Positions 15,581 through 22,990 of a DNA stretch of 37,251 bases are shown in pieces. Below the pieces are notes generated by a model. It saw only the letters and a program-made list of their open reading frames with translations, made no database searches and was not told the origin of the DNA. Origin of the DNA: Bacillota bacterium (lineage in GTDB: Bacteria; Bacillota; Clostridia; Oscillospirales; Oscillospiraceae); NCBI GenBank assembly GCA_023459875.1, contig JAEWRY010000017.1:1-37251 (forward strand), in the 5' to 3' direction. Within the stretch, counting starts at the first letter, position 1. Each line of letters opens with the position of its first letter. The position numbers and the translations under genes were made by a program.

Positions 15581-16830
15581 GGTGCAAACGGTTCCTGGCA
15601 TTGCTTCTTACCGCCTCAATCATCCTTCCGATGACAGGATGCTGGGACTATCAAGAATTTGAGGATATCGCCCTTGTTTCCGCAATCGGGTATGACTATG
15701 ATGAAGCCAGCAAGGAAATTACGGTTACCATTCAGCATTATATCCCGGCTGCCGGGGGGGCCGCGAATACAAAAGGTGGGGATATGACAATCCCTCTTGC
15801 CGGAGGTACGGTTATTGCAAAGGGAAAAACGATCCCGGAAGCCGTAAACAAAATACAGTCTGCCAGGAGAAAGAACCTGTTTTTCGGTTATATCAACGTG
15901 ATTCTGCTGGGAGAAGCAGCCGCGAAAAACATCATGAAAGACGTGATTCTGGTTACCGACCGTACGCCGAATATCCGCAGCACCGCTTACATCGCGGTGA
16001 CGGAGGGAAGAGCGGAGGATGTTTTGTGCGTCAGGGATCCGAATATCCCCGTGTCGATCGGCAGGAGTATCTACGACCTCATTGAACAATCGCTGGAATC
16101 GGGATACTCTTATCCGGTTACCTTTCAGGATTTTGTGGAGGAACTGGAAATCAGCGGAGTGGAGGCGGTTGCCCCCCGCGTAACGGCAGTTGTGACCAAG
16201 CACATGGAAAACGAAGGTGACTTCGAAAACCTCGGGGATATGCCGGAAAGGGTAGTGAACCTGAACGAGGGTTATCACTTTGTTGACGGTATAGCCATAT
16301 TTAAAAATGATAAACTGGCGGGTTGGCTGGATAAGAAGGATGCCGGCGGTCTTGCGTGGCTCACCGGTCAGGACGTTCGAAATTACGAAACCGTAATGAC
16401 GGATTCCGAGGATGACGACCAAAATTACGTCATCGTAAATATACAGGGCGCCAAATGCAAAATCAAAGTAAAGATGGAGGGGGACAAACCCGTCTTTACG
16501 GTCAGCGCCAAAGTTGAGGCTGCCCTGCTCAAATATTCCGAGAAATTGAGCAGTGAGGAACAGACGCCGGACGTGGTTGAGTTCATTCAGGGCAAGCTGG
16601 CGGAAACCGTGCGGAAGCAAATTGAATCGGCAGTCATAAAAATCCAGAAGGAGCAGCGCTCGGATGCGGCGGGCTTCGGCTTTGTCCTTTACCGGAAATA
16701 CCCGAAACTGTGGCACGAAAAGTTTGAAAAGGATTGGGAGGAACTCTTCCCCAGTGTCCTCATCCATGTGGAAGTGGAAGCAAAAATCCAGAATACCGGA
16801 ACAGTCGTTAGAAAACTGTTTATAAAATGA
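15577..16830 (+). CDS. gerAC: Spore germination lipoprotein subunit C (GerC family)
   Basis: The true start is the ATG at 15577 (MRCKRFLALLLTAS), overlapping the B subunit stop; an in-frame extension to 15394 lies inside gerAB. The 417-residue protein has a lipoprotein signal with lipobox MTGC at about residues 19-22, followed directly by WDYQEFEDIALVSAIGYDY, the hallmark N-terminus of GerC proteins (typically CWD...I). Later features include GKTIPEAVNKIQSARRKNLFFG and YHFVDGIAIFKNDKLAGWLD. GerC subunits are lipid-anchored on the outer face of the spore inner membrane and are needed for receptor function. With gerAA and gerAB it completes the receptor. Confidence 0.92.
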   Translation: MRCKRFLALLLTASIILPMTGCWDYQEFEDIALVSAIGYDYDEASKEITVTIQHYIPAAGGAANTKGGDMTIPLAGGTVIAKGKTIPEAVNKIQSARRKNLFFGYINVILLGEAAAKNIMKDVILVTDRTPNIRSTAYIAVTEGRAEDVLCVRDPNIPVSIGRSIYDLIEQSLESGYSYPVTFQDFVEELEISGVEAVAPRVTAVVTKHMENEGDFENLGDMPERVVNLNEGYHFVDGIAIFKNDKLAGWLDKKDAGGLAWLTGQDVRNYETVMTDSEDDDQNYVIVNIQGAKCKIKVKMEGDKPVFTVSAKVEAALLKYSEKLSSEEQTPDVVEFIQGKLAETVRKQIESAVIKIQKEQRSDAAGFGFVLYRKYPKLWHEKFEKDWEELFPSVLIHVEVEAKIQNTGTVVRKLFIK

Positions 16831-16878
16831 GTCAAAGCGCTTCCCGGCATAAGGAAGGCGTCTCACTCAGGACAAAGG

Positions 16879-16923
16879 GCGGCTGCGGGAACTCGTTTCC
16901 CGCAGCCGCAAAAAATATTTTTA
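16879..16923 (+). terminator. Hairpin terminator of the ger operon
   Basis: GCGGCTGCGGGAA (16879-16891) pairs with TTCCCGCAGCCGC (16897-16909) around a five-base loop, followed by AAAAAATATTTTT. The stem is strong; the T run is delayed. Confidence 0.7.
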
Positions 16924-16931
16924 AAAACCTC

Positions 16932-16959
16932 TTGACAATCTGTATTATTGTGTTATTGT
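16932..16959 (+). promoter_or_regulatory. Promoter of the GntR-ABC operon
   Basis: TTGACA (16932-16937) and TATTGT (16954-16959) are spaced 16 bases apart. The left arm of a perfect inverted repeat covers the -10 box, so a repressor bound there would block transcription. Confidence 0.65.
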
Positions 16960-16983
16960 ATTAATAGCTTAGGACAATAACAC
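16950..16983. promoter_or_regulatory. Likely operator of the GntR regulator
   Basis: GTGTTATTGT (16950-16959) and ACAATAACAC (16974-16983) form a perfect 10-base inverted repeat around 14 bases. It lies between the -10 box and the regulator's ribosome site. Autoregulatory operators of this form are usual for YtrA-type GntR proteins; binding here is inferred. Confidence 0.65.
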
Positions 16984-17003
16984 AGAACACGGGAGGTGTA
17001 TCG

Positions 17004-17387
17004 ATGAACTGGCAATTTGGCAGCGAAGCGCCGATCTACACGCAGCTTGTGGAACATATCAAGCAGGGCATCGTATCCGGCGCGTTTCCGTCCGGCGAGC
17101 GGCTGCCGTCGGTACGGGACCTGGCCATGGAGGCTGGGGTCAACCCCAACACCATGCAGAGGGCGCTATCGGAGCTTGAACGGGACGGACTGGTGTTCAG
17201 CCAGCGGACCGCGGGAAGATTTGTAACGGAGGATCGAAACATGATTGAAGAAGCGAAACGCGGCCTGGCGGAGGAACAGATCAGGCATTTTCTGGCCGCG
17301 ATGACCCGTCTTGGATACGGGAAGGAAGAAATTGTGGCGCTGGTCAGCAGGCAGGCAGCGGGGGAGGAACCGAGATGTCAATTTTAG
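17004..17387 (+). CDS. GntR-family transcriptional regulator, YtrA type
   Basis: The 127-residue protein has a winged helix-turn-helix over residues 8-75: PIYTQLVEHIKQGIVSGAF, then LPSVRDLAMEAGVNPNTMQR and ALSELERDGLVFSQRTAGRF. After the DNA-binding domain only about 45 residues remain, the short tail typical of the YtrA subfamily, which regulates ABC transporter operons. The ATG at 17004 has GGGAGGTG seven bases upstream. Its coding region overlaps the start of the ABC ATPase gene by 13 bases, so the three genes form one operon. It probably represses its own promoter via the inverted repeat at 16950-16983 until an unknown signal, often a cell-wall-active compound, is present. Confidence 0.9.
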   Translation: MNWQFGSEAPIYTQLVEHIKQGIVSGAFPSGERLPSVRDLAMEAGVNPNTMQRALSELERDGLVFSQRTAGRFVTEDRNMIEEAKRGLAEEQIRHFLAAMTRLGYGKEEIVALVSRQAAGEEPRCQF

Positions 17388-18070
17388 AATGCAGGGAACT
17401 GAGTAAGAACTACGGCCCGGTTCCGGCTTTAAACCACGTGAATCTGGCGATTGAGCCTGGCCGCATCGTGGGGCTGCTTGGCCCCAACGGCAGCGGGAAG
17501 ACCACTCTCATTAAGCTGGCCAACGGCCTGCTGACGCCGACCGGCGGAGAAATTCTGATTAACGGCGCGGCGCCGGGGAAGGATACCCGCTCGATCGTCT
17601 CCTATCTGCCCGAGCGCACCTGCATTTCCACCTGGATGACCGTCACTCAGCTCCTGGATTTCTACGGGGATTTTTACGCGGATTTCCGGCGGGACGCGGC
17701 GCTCGAGATGCTGCGCCGGCTCAATATCAGCGAAAAGCAGCGCATCAAGCAGATGTCCAAGGGTACGAGGGAAAAGGTGCAGCTCATCATGGTGATGAGC
17801 CGGGCAGCCAAGCTTTACCTGCTGGACGAACCCATCGGCGGCGTGGACCCCGCCACGAGGGATTACATTTTAAACACCATCATCGCCAACTACAACCCCG
17901 AGGCGGCCGTGGTCATCTCCACCCACCTCATCGCGGATGTGGAAAAGGTGCTTGACGACGTGATATTCATCAACCAGGGCCAGATCGTGCTCAGATCCTC
18001 GGCGGACGCCATCCGGGAGGAGAAGGGCATGAGCGTGGACGCCCTGTTCCGGGAGGTATTCAGATGTTAG
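17375..18070 (+). CDS. ABC transporter ATP-binding protein
   Basis: The 231-residue protein contains Walker A GPNGSGKTT near residue 37, a Q-loop region near residues 75-90, a divergent signature MSKGTREKV in place of LSGGQ, Walker B LYLLDEPIGGVDP near 150, and the switch histidine in STH. The family energises transport or acts in resistance to antimicrobial compounds. The deviating signature is common in the YtrB/EcsA-like subgroup that pairs with short GntR regulators. The ATG is preceded by GGGGGAGG. The permease gene begins seven bases before this gene's stop. The transported substrate is unknown. Confidence 0.93.
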   Translation: MSILECRELSKNYGPVPALNHVNLAIEPGRIVGLLGPNGSGKTTLIKLANGLLTPTGGEILINGAAPGKDTRSIVSYLPERTCISTWMTVTQLLDFYGDFYADFRRDAALEMLRRLNISEKQRIKQMSKGTREKVQLIMVMSRAAKLYLLDEPIGGVDPATRDYILNTIIANYNPEAAVVISTHLIADVEKVLDDVIFINQGQIVLRSSADAIREEKGMSVDALFREVFRC

Positions 18071-18852
18071 GAAAACTGCTCAAACATGAATTCCGCGCCA
18101 CAGCGCGGATCATGGGGCCGATGTATCTGGTTCTGCTGGCCCTCTCGCTGGGCGCCAACCTCTCCATCCGCCTGAACCATTCCGGCGGCAGACTGCTGAA
18201 CATTCTGAGCGGAATCGTAATCACGGCTTTCGGCTTCAGTATCGCCGCTGTCTGCATCATGGCCATCGTACTGATGGCGAACCGGTTCCGCACCAACCTC
18301 ATGTCCGAAGAGGGCTACATCATGTTTACCCTGCCTGTTTCGGCGCATGGTCTGGTCTGGTCCAAGATCATCGTGTCCACGGTCTGGTTTATCGCCACTT
18401 CTTTGGCGGTCGCCCTGTCGGGCCTCATCGTCTCCTTCCGGGTCAGCTTCGTTCTGAAGTTCTTTTCCTGGCTGCAGGAGATGTTCCGTGAGATTACCGC
18501 CTATTACGCCATCAACGGCATCGCCTTCCTGCTGGAAGGGCTGGTTCTGCTTTTCCTCGCCTGCGCGGTCCTTTGCCTGCTCTTTTACGCCGCCATGGCG
18601 GTGGGATACAGCTTTGCGAACCATAAAGCTCTGTTCTCCGTTTTGTTTTTCTTTGCGTTTCAGTTTGCTTCGCAGATCGTCGGGGCTTTTGTGGCGGTCG
18701 CTCTGGACGGGTTCGATCCGTTCCTGAATCTTGCCCCCGTCGCGGCCGTGCATACGTTTATGGGACTCAGTATCGCGGTTACTCTCGCCTACGGCGCGAT
18801 CTTCTACTTCATCACCACCTATATGCTGAAAAAGCGGCTGAATCTGGAGTAA
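18064..18852 (+). CDS. ABC transporter permease
   Basis: This 262-residue protein starts MLGKLLKHEFRATARIMGPM, the amphipathic N-terminus usual for ABC-2-type permeases, and has about six hydrophobic segments. These include MYLVLLALSLGANL, IVITAFGFSIAAVCIMAIVL and a long pair near residues 160-185 and 195-225. The EEGYIMFTLPVSAHGLVWSKI segment between the second and third helices matches a conserved loop in this family. The ATG has GGGAGGT upstream and overlaps the ATPase stop. It completes a GntR-ATPase-permease operon, probably for export or envelope stress. A terminator follows at 18917. Confidence 0.88.
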   Translation: MLGKLLKHEFRATARIMGPMYLVLLALSLGANLSIRLNHSGGRLLNILSGIVITAFGFSIAAVCIMAIVLMANRFRTNLMSEEGYIMFTLPVSAHGLVWSKIIVSTVWFIATSLAVALSGLIVSFRVSFVLKFFSWLQEMFREITAYYAINGIAFLLEGLVLLFLACAVLCLLFYAAMAVGYSFANHKALFSVLFFFAFQFASQIVGAFVAVALDGFDPFLNLAPVAAVHTFMGLSIAVTLAYGAIFYFITTYMLKKRLNLE

Positions 18853-18916
18853 ACTCATGCTGAGGAGCGAAAACGCTCCGGAGAGGAAGCGGCGTCCTCC
18901 AACCGCCGCAGTGAGC

Positions 18917-18948
18917 GCGCCCGCGGGAACCATCCCGCGGGCGCTTTT
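18917..18948 (+). terminator. Terminator of the GntR-ABC operon
   Basis: GCGCCCGCGGGA (18917-18928) pairs with TCCCGCGGGCGC (18933-18944), four-base loop, then TTTT. The first copy of the hairpin-array repeat begins exactly at this T tail. Confidence 0.85.
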
Positions 18949-19097
18949 GATTTGCGGCGTGTGTCCGCAAATCAAAACGGACAGTCATCAATGTATCTGA
19001 AGCGGCAAAACAGTGCTGTTTTGCCGCCCGAAAGGGCAAATTTTGCCCTTTCGGCAAATGCGATTCGAAAATCGCATTTGTTCAGTGGACATTATTT
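18944..19097 (+). repeat. Hairpin-array repeat, copy 1
   Basis: A 154-base element, nearly identical to the inverse of 32456-32608 (about nine substitutions and one indel by eye). It consists of four hairpins in a row: arms 18945-18957/18965-18977, 19002-19013/19016-19027, 19028-19040/19042-19054 and 19055-19065/19070-19080. It starts at the T tail of a terminator and ends in GTGGACATTATTT at the broken edge of a DUF2867 gene. Short ORFs inside it, on both strands, follow from the palindromes. Confidence 0.88.
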
Positions 19098-19332
19098 TAC
19101 GGTTCTCGACAGAAATGAAAATGAAATCGTCATGGGCATGGACGACGTACATCTGAGCTTTCGGGTTTCCGTGCTGAAGAAGAAACGGGAACAGGGGAAC
19201 GGTGTTTTTCTGACCTCCATTGTGAAGTTCCACAATACCGCGGGGAAAGTCTATTTTTCGACGATTAAACCCTTCCATCAGGCCATTATGGCGTCCATGC
19301 TGGAACAGGCCAAGGCCAATCAGGAGAAGTAG
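19087..19332 (+). pseudogene. C-terminal remnant of a DUF2867-type protein
   Basis: About 80 residues from GHYFTVLDRNENEIVMGMDD through LSFRVSVL, TSIVKFHN and GKVYFSTIKPFHQAIMASML match the C-terminal half of DUF2867 proteins, which have a lipid-binding-like (SRPBCC) fold and are usually about 150-200 residues. The N-terminal half is missing. Upstream, the frame runs into the hairpin-array repeat with no plausible ribosome site or start codon apart from a TTG at 18952 inside the repeat. The gene is therefore probably broken by insertion or deletion at the repeat edge. Expression as a short fusion cannot be excluded. Confidence 0.7.
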
Positions 19333-19387
19333 GTCTGACCATAACCGCGGGGAGAAGAGGCTGTCTAAAAAGAAGTCCGGAAAAATC

Positions 19388-19513
19388 GTCATCCTGAGCG
19401 TTAAGCGAAGGATCTTAAAGAGCCGGATGTACCCGCTCATAAGATTCTTCGGCCTCGGCTTCAGAATGACAAGCAAAAGGCGGCGTCTCATGGTTTCTGA
19501 GACACCGCCTTTT
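19388..19513. repeat. Dispersed intergenic repeat with GGTGTCTCA-type hairpin, copy 2
   Basis: The core GTCATCCTGAGCGTTAAGCG begins at 19388, GATTCTTCGGCCTC follows near 19443, and a hairpin with arms 19475-19490 and 19498-19513 (one A-C mismatch) ends it. It sits between converging genes, where it may terminate both. Confidence 0.75.
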
Positions 19514-19549
19514 CTCTCGTTTGCGTAAAAAATTTCAGTTTTTCCGCAG

Positions 19550-20245
19550 TTAGTTTATCCACCCCTGCTGTACCCAATGCTTTCTGTCCGTAGGGTTCCA
19601 CGTGTTCTTTCTCATCATGCCCCGCATCATCCCCATAAAAAAGGTACGAAACAAAGGGCTGCTCACCTTGCCGGTGTGACCGGCCGATTTGACGATTTTG
19701 CGGGCCGCCACTTCCGCCTGCTTTTGAATCTTCGCTTTTGTCTCCTCCCGCACATCTTCCCATTTCGATGCGGCGACCGCGTTTTTCATCGCGTAAACCT
19801 TTTTGACGCCCCAGAAGGTGAGGCTGTTCTTCATGGTTTTCACCGTGTGGCCCAGCCCCGCGCCCGCCGTGGTGGTGATCACCACGCCCACCTTGCCGAA
19901 CATCCGGGGATCGGGCCGGTGGCTCATCCACATAAAACACAGGTGGTCCAGAAGAGCCTTCAGTGCGCCGGAAACATCCATGGCGTAGACGGGAGAGGTG
20001 AGGATGATGAGGTCGGCGTCCAGTATCGCCGTGAGAATCGGCGCGACCGAGGAGGCGTGCGGACAGGTCTCCTCGCCCTTCAGCAGGCAGGAAAAACAGC
20101 CGGCGCAGAAGTGAGGCATATCCCTGGGCAGAAAAAATTCGGTCACCTCGGTTTCGCACCGCTTGGAAATCTCCCCCACCAGCATATTCATGGAGTTCCA
20201 GGTGCTTCCGTGCCTCATGTTGCCGTTCAACACCGTGATTTTCAT
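19550..20245 (-). CDS. NAD(P)H-dependent FMN reductase / flavodoxin-like protein
   Basis: The 231-residue protein starts MKITVLNGNMRHGSTWNSMN, the FMN-phosphate loop of the NAD(P)H-dependent FMN reductase/iron-sulfur flavoprotein superfamily. It continues with a cysteine cluster FCAGCFSCLLKGEETCPH near residue 46, and ILTSPVYAMDVSGALKALLDH near 80, which contacts the flavin. The cysteine cluster occurs in iron-sulfur flavoproteins and in plain reductases, so a cluster is not certain. The C-terminus has a MMRGMMRKNTW stretch. Its ATG overlaps the TetR gene stop by four bases, with GGAGG seven bases upstream. It is therefore the probable target of the TetR regulator. Confidence 0.85.
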   Translation of the reverse strand: MKITVLNGNMRHGSTWNSMNMLVGEISKRCETEVTEFFLPRDMPHFCAGCFSCLLKGEETCPHASSVAPILTAILDADLIILTSPVYAMDVSGALKALLDHLCFMWMSHRPDPRMFGKVGVVITTTAGAGLGHTVKTMKNSLTFWGVKKVYAMKNAVAASKWEDVREETKAKIQKQAEVAARKIVKSAGHTGKVSSPLFRTFFMGMMRGMMRKNTWNPTDRKHWVQQGWIN

Positions 20246-20907
20246 TGGGTTTCCTCCGTCCGGTCCTTGTTGTTGATGGGATTTCTTCCGTAAACCTCGC
20301 TGAAATGCCTGATATGCCGCAGAAAAAGCGCCTTACCCTCCGCGAGGCCCTGAGGTGTCTTGTCATATTTATAAAACAAAAGGAAGATGGGTGAAAAGAA
20401 TTCCAGCGCCAAAATGTACGGGTCGGTTTTAACAAAACACCCCTCCGCCATCAGCGCTTCAAACAGCTTCGCTTGGAAGCCGATGCTCTCGTCGAAGGAG
20501 AGGCGCCGGAAGAGGGAAGAGACCGTTTCATTCCGGTACTGCTCGATGGTGAGCATTTTTCTCAGCTTCACATTGACTTCGTCGGTGAAGTAATAATCGA
20601 AAATGACCGAAGCCATCCCGGCAAACTGCTCGTTCGTCATGTTCCTGTACATGGCAACCGTCCTGTCGTCGGCTCTGAATTCCCCGTCCTCTCCGGTGAG
20701 CCGCATCTGCTGGAAAAACGTTCCCCACCGGTCGGAGTACTCGCGGAGAATGGAATCGAAGATATCCTGCTTATTGGCGTAATGGTTATAGATGGAGCTT
20801 TCCTTGATGCCCACCGCCCGGGCGATATCCCGGATGGATACGGGATCGTAGCCTTTTTCGGAAAACAGGCTCAGCGCCTCCGACATAATTCTTTCCTTGG
20901 TATTCAT
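20242..20907 (-). CDS. TetR-family transcriptional regulator
   Basis: The start is the ATG at 20907 (MNTKERIMSEALSLF) with GGAGG upstream; an extension to 20928 overlaps the operator. The 221-residue protein has the canonical TetR N-terminal helix-turn-helix: ILSLFSEKGYD-type helix 1, then SIRDIARAVGIKESSIYNHY with KQDIF following. The C-terminal domain is helical and of unknown ligand. It is first in an operon with the flavin reductase gene. Two operator-like palindromes lie in its promoter (20922-20935 and 20947-20960), so autorepression is expected. The regulated process may be a response to a quinone, drug or reactive compound handled by the reductase. Confidence 0.92.
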   Translation of the reverse strand: MNTKERIMSEALSLFSEKGYDPVSIRDIARAVGIKESSIYNHYANKQDIFDSILREYSDRWGTFFQQMRLTGEDGEFRADDRTVAMYRNMTNEQFAGMASVIFDYYFTDEVNVKLRKMLTIEQYRNETVSSLFRRLSFDESIGFQAKLFEALMAEGCFVKTDPYILALEFFSPIFLLFYKYDKTPQGLAEGKALFLRHIRHFSEVYGRNPINNKDRTEETQ

Positions 20908-20921
20908 ACTCCACCTCCAAA

Positions 20922-20960
20922 CTAACAACTGTTAGTATTATTATGACTAACAGTTGTTAG
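20922..20960. promoter_or_regulatory. Twin TetR operators
   Basis: CTAACAACTGTTAG (20922-20935) and CTAACAGTTGTTAG (20947-20960) are near-palindromes and exact reverse complements of each other, separated by 11 bases. One overlaps the transcription start region, the other fills the space between -35 and -10. Confidence 0.75.
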
Positions 20961-20968
20961 CTTGTCAA
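20940..20968 (-). promoter_or_regulatory. Promoter of the TetR-flavin reductase operon
   Basis: On the minus strand TTGACA (20963-20968) and CATAAT (20940-20945) are spaced 17 bases apart. The operator CTAACAGTTGTTAG occupies most of the spacer. Confidence 0.75.
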
Positions 20969-21039
20969 GAGGTTAAGCAAAAATTTTCTGATTGCCGCCT
21001 GAGCGCATGGAAAAGGCGCGTTTTTCAGAGTTAATGTGA

Positions 21040-21045
21040 TATAAT
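21040..21045 (+). promoter_or_regulatory. Extended -10 box before the RNase R gene
   Basis: TATAAT is preceded by TGa, an extended -10 that can work without a clear -35; none is evident. The start would fall near 21052, about 28 bases before the ATG. Confidence 0.5.
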
Positions 21046-21079
21046 AACAGCAAAAGTATTCTTTAAAAGGACGAACGGT

Positions 21080-22990
21080 ATGAGACAAAATTTTCAAGAA
21101 ATAAAGGGCCGCTATCAGGCCACCGGAAAAGGCTACGGATTTCTGATCCCGGAGGACGGGGGAGAGGATTACTTTCTGCCGCCCCATACCGAGGGCGGCG
21201 CGTGGCATAATGATCTTGTAACGGGAAGGCCCGACGGAGAGGCTCCCGAAAACGGACGCAGAACGGCTTCGGTCACAGCCATCCTTCAGCGCAGTAACCA
21301 GACGGTGACCGGCGTGATCCAAAAGCATGGCCGCGAGGTGTGGCTGGAGCCGGACAATAACCGGCTTCCCAATGTGATCCGCGTGGTGGGCGGCAGGGGA
21401 GGCCTGCGCGGCGGCGACCGGGCCGCGCTCACCATAACGAGCTTCGGCGGACGCGGCGGGAAACCGGCGGGCGTGCTTGCCGAGGTCTTCGGCCCGGTGG
21501 CGAGCCGGGACGCGGCGGCGGCTGCCATTTTGTTCAATTACGGTATCACCCCCGAATTTCCGCCCAAGGTAATGGCTTCCGTGCAGCAGGTTCCTCAGGA
21601 GGTCGCCGCCGGGGCGCTCAAATGGAGGCTTGACCTGCGGGGGAAATGCGTCATCACCATCGACGGCGCCACGGCCAAGGACCTGGACGACGCGGTGTCC
21701 CTGGAACGGGACGAGAAGGGCCGGCTGGTGCTGGGCGTTCACATCGCGGACGTGAGCAACTACGTTCCCATGGGTTCCCCCCTGGACCTGGAGGCCTGGA
21801 ACCGGGGCACCTCGGTCTATTATGCCGACAAAGTGGTCCCCATGCTTCCCCACGCGCTCTCCAACGGCATCTGCTCGCTGAACCCGGATGTGGACCGGCT
21901 TACACTCTCCTGCCTCATGGTGATGGGTCCCGGCGGTACGGTTTTGGAGCACAGTATTTTAAAGAGCGTCATCCGGTCCCAGCGGCGCATGACCTATGAG
22001 GACTGCAATGTCCTGCTCGCGGGTTCCGACCCGGCGCTGGAGGAGAAATACTCCGACATCCTACCCATGCTGCGGGATCTCGCGGCTCTGGCCAATGATC
22101 TCAAAAGAAAACGCATGAACCGGGGCAGCCTGGACCTGGAGACCCGCGAGGTCACGGTACACTGCGACGAGAGGGGAAAGCCGGTCGGGGTGGAGGCGCG
22201 CTCCCAGGGCGTGTCGGAATCCCTGATTGAGGAATGCATGCTGATCGCCAACGAGACGGTGGCGGAGCATCTGCATAGACTGCAAAAGCCCGCCGTTTAC
22301 CGCGTCCATGAAAAACCGTCCGCCGACAAGACCGATGCCCTGCGCGCCATGCTTGCGCCGTTGGGTTACGATTTGCGAGAGGCGGATAACTTTACCCTTC
22401 AGAAGGTGCTGAAAAAAGCCGAGGGAAGCCCCAAGCAGACCCTCATTCACATGCTGGTACTCCGCTCGCTCATGAAAGCGCGGTACGACAGCGAGAACCT
22501 GGGGCACTTCGGTCTGGCGGCGGAGTATTACTGCCACTTCACCTCTCCCATCCGGCGCTATCCGGACCTGATGGTGCACCGCGCCCTCACCGCGATGATC
22601 GAGGGCAAGCCGGAAAAAAAGCTGGAATCGGCGGTGAAAAAGGCCGCCGTCCAGTCCACGGCACGGGAGCTGGCGGCGGACGGCGCCGAGCGCGAGATCG
22701 AAAAGTGCTATATCGCCGAATATATGCTGGGCCATATCGGCGAGGAGTTTGACGGAATCGTCTCCGGCGTCATCCGCTTCGGCCTTTTCGTTTCCCTGAA
22801 AAGCGGTGTGGAGGGCTTTGTCCCCGCCGCAACCCTCCCCAATGACGAGTACGTTTACGACGAGGCGCATATGATCCTCGCCGGGCGCTTCACCAAAACG
22901 GCATACTCCTTCGGAATGAATCTTAGGGTGGTCTGCGTCTCCGCCGATCCCATGGCCGGCACGGTGGACTTCCGCCCCGCGGATTTATAA
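21080..22990 (+). CDS. rnr: Ribonuclease R-type 3'-5' exoribonuclease (RNB family)
   Basis: The 636-residue protein has an N-terminal cold-shock/OB module (GKGYGFLIPEDGGEDYF, residues 15-32), a second OB region near residues 75-115, and the RNB catalytic domain from about 185. The latter carries the metal-binding aspartates in TIDGATAKDLDDAVSL near residue 194 and GVHIADVSNYV. The C-terminal S1 domain (FDGIVSGVIRFGLFVSLKSG) ends near residue 610. RNase R degrades structured RNA processively from the 3' end. Usual lengths are about 700-800 residues, so this is a short member; the basic C-terminal tail is missing. The ATG has AAAAGGA upstream. Confidence 0.93.
   Translation: MRQNFQEIKGRYQATGKGYGFLIPEDGGEDYFLPPHTEGGAWHNDLVTGRPDGEAPENGRRTASVTAILQRSNQTVTGVIQKHGREVWLEPDNNRLPNVIRVVGGRGGLRGGDRAALTITSFGGRGGKPAGVLAEVFGPVASRDAAAAAILFNYGITPEFPPKVMASVQQVPQEVAAGALKWRLDLRGKCVITIDGATAKDLDDAVSLERDEKGRLVLGVHIADVSNYVPMGSPLDLEAWNRGTSVYYADKVVPMLPHALSNGICSLNPDVDRLTLSCLMVMGPGGTVLEHSILKSVIRSQRRMTYEDCNVLLAGSDPALEEKYSDILPMLRDLAALANDLKRKRMNRGSLDLETREVTVHCDERGKPVGVEARSQGVSESLIEECMLIANETVAEHLHRLQKPAVYRVHEKPSADKTDALRAMLAPLGYDLREADNFTLQKVLKKAEGSPKQTLIHMLVLRSLMKARYDSENLGHFGLAAEYYCHFTSPIRRYPDLMVHRALTAMIEGKPEKKLESAVKKAAVQSTARELAADGAEREIEKCYIAEYMLGHIGEEFDGIVSGVIRFGLFVSLKSGVEGFVPAATLPNDEYVYDEAHMILAGRFTKTAYSFGMNLRVVCVSADPMAGTVDFRPADL

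Noticed and set aside
15616..16866. A 416-codon minus-strand ORF opposite gerAC
   Set aside because: It mirrors the lipoprotein gene in another frame and has no family signature.
18067..18975. A 302-codon minus-strand ORF opposite the ABC permease
   Set aside because: The translation is a low-complexity, Gln/Glu/Arg-rich shadow of hydrophobic codons, and it overlaps the repeat and terminator.
18952..19086. Small proteins encoded inside the hairpin-array repeat on both strands
   Set aside because: Both strands are open because of the palindromes; the same frames appear in the inverted copy and have no other support.
20957..21952. A 331-codon minus-strand ORF opposite RNase R
   Set aside because: It is antisense to clear RNB-domain coding sequence, lacks recognisable motifs and runs into the TetR promoter.
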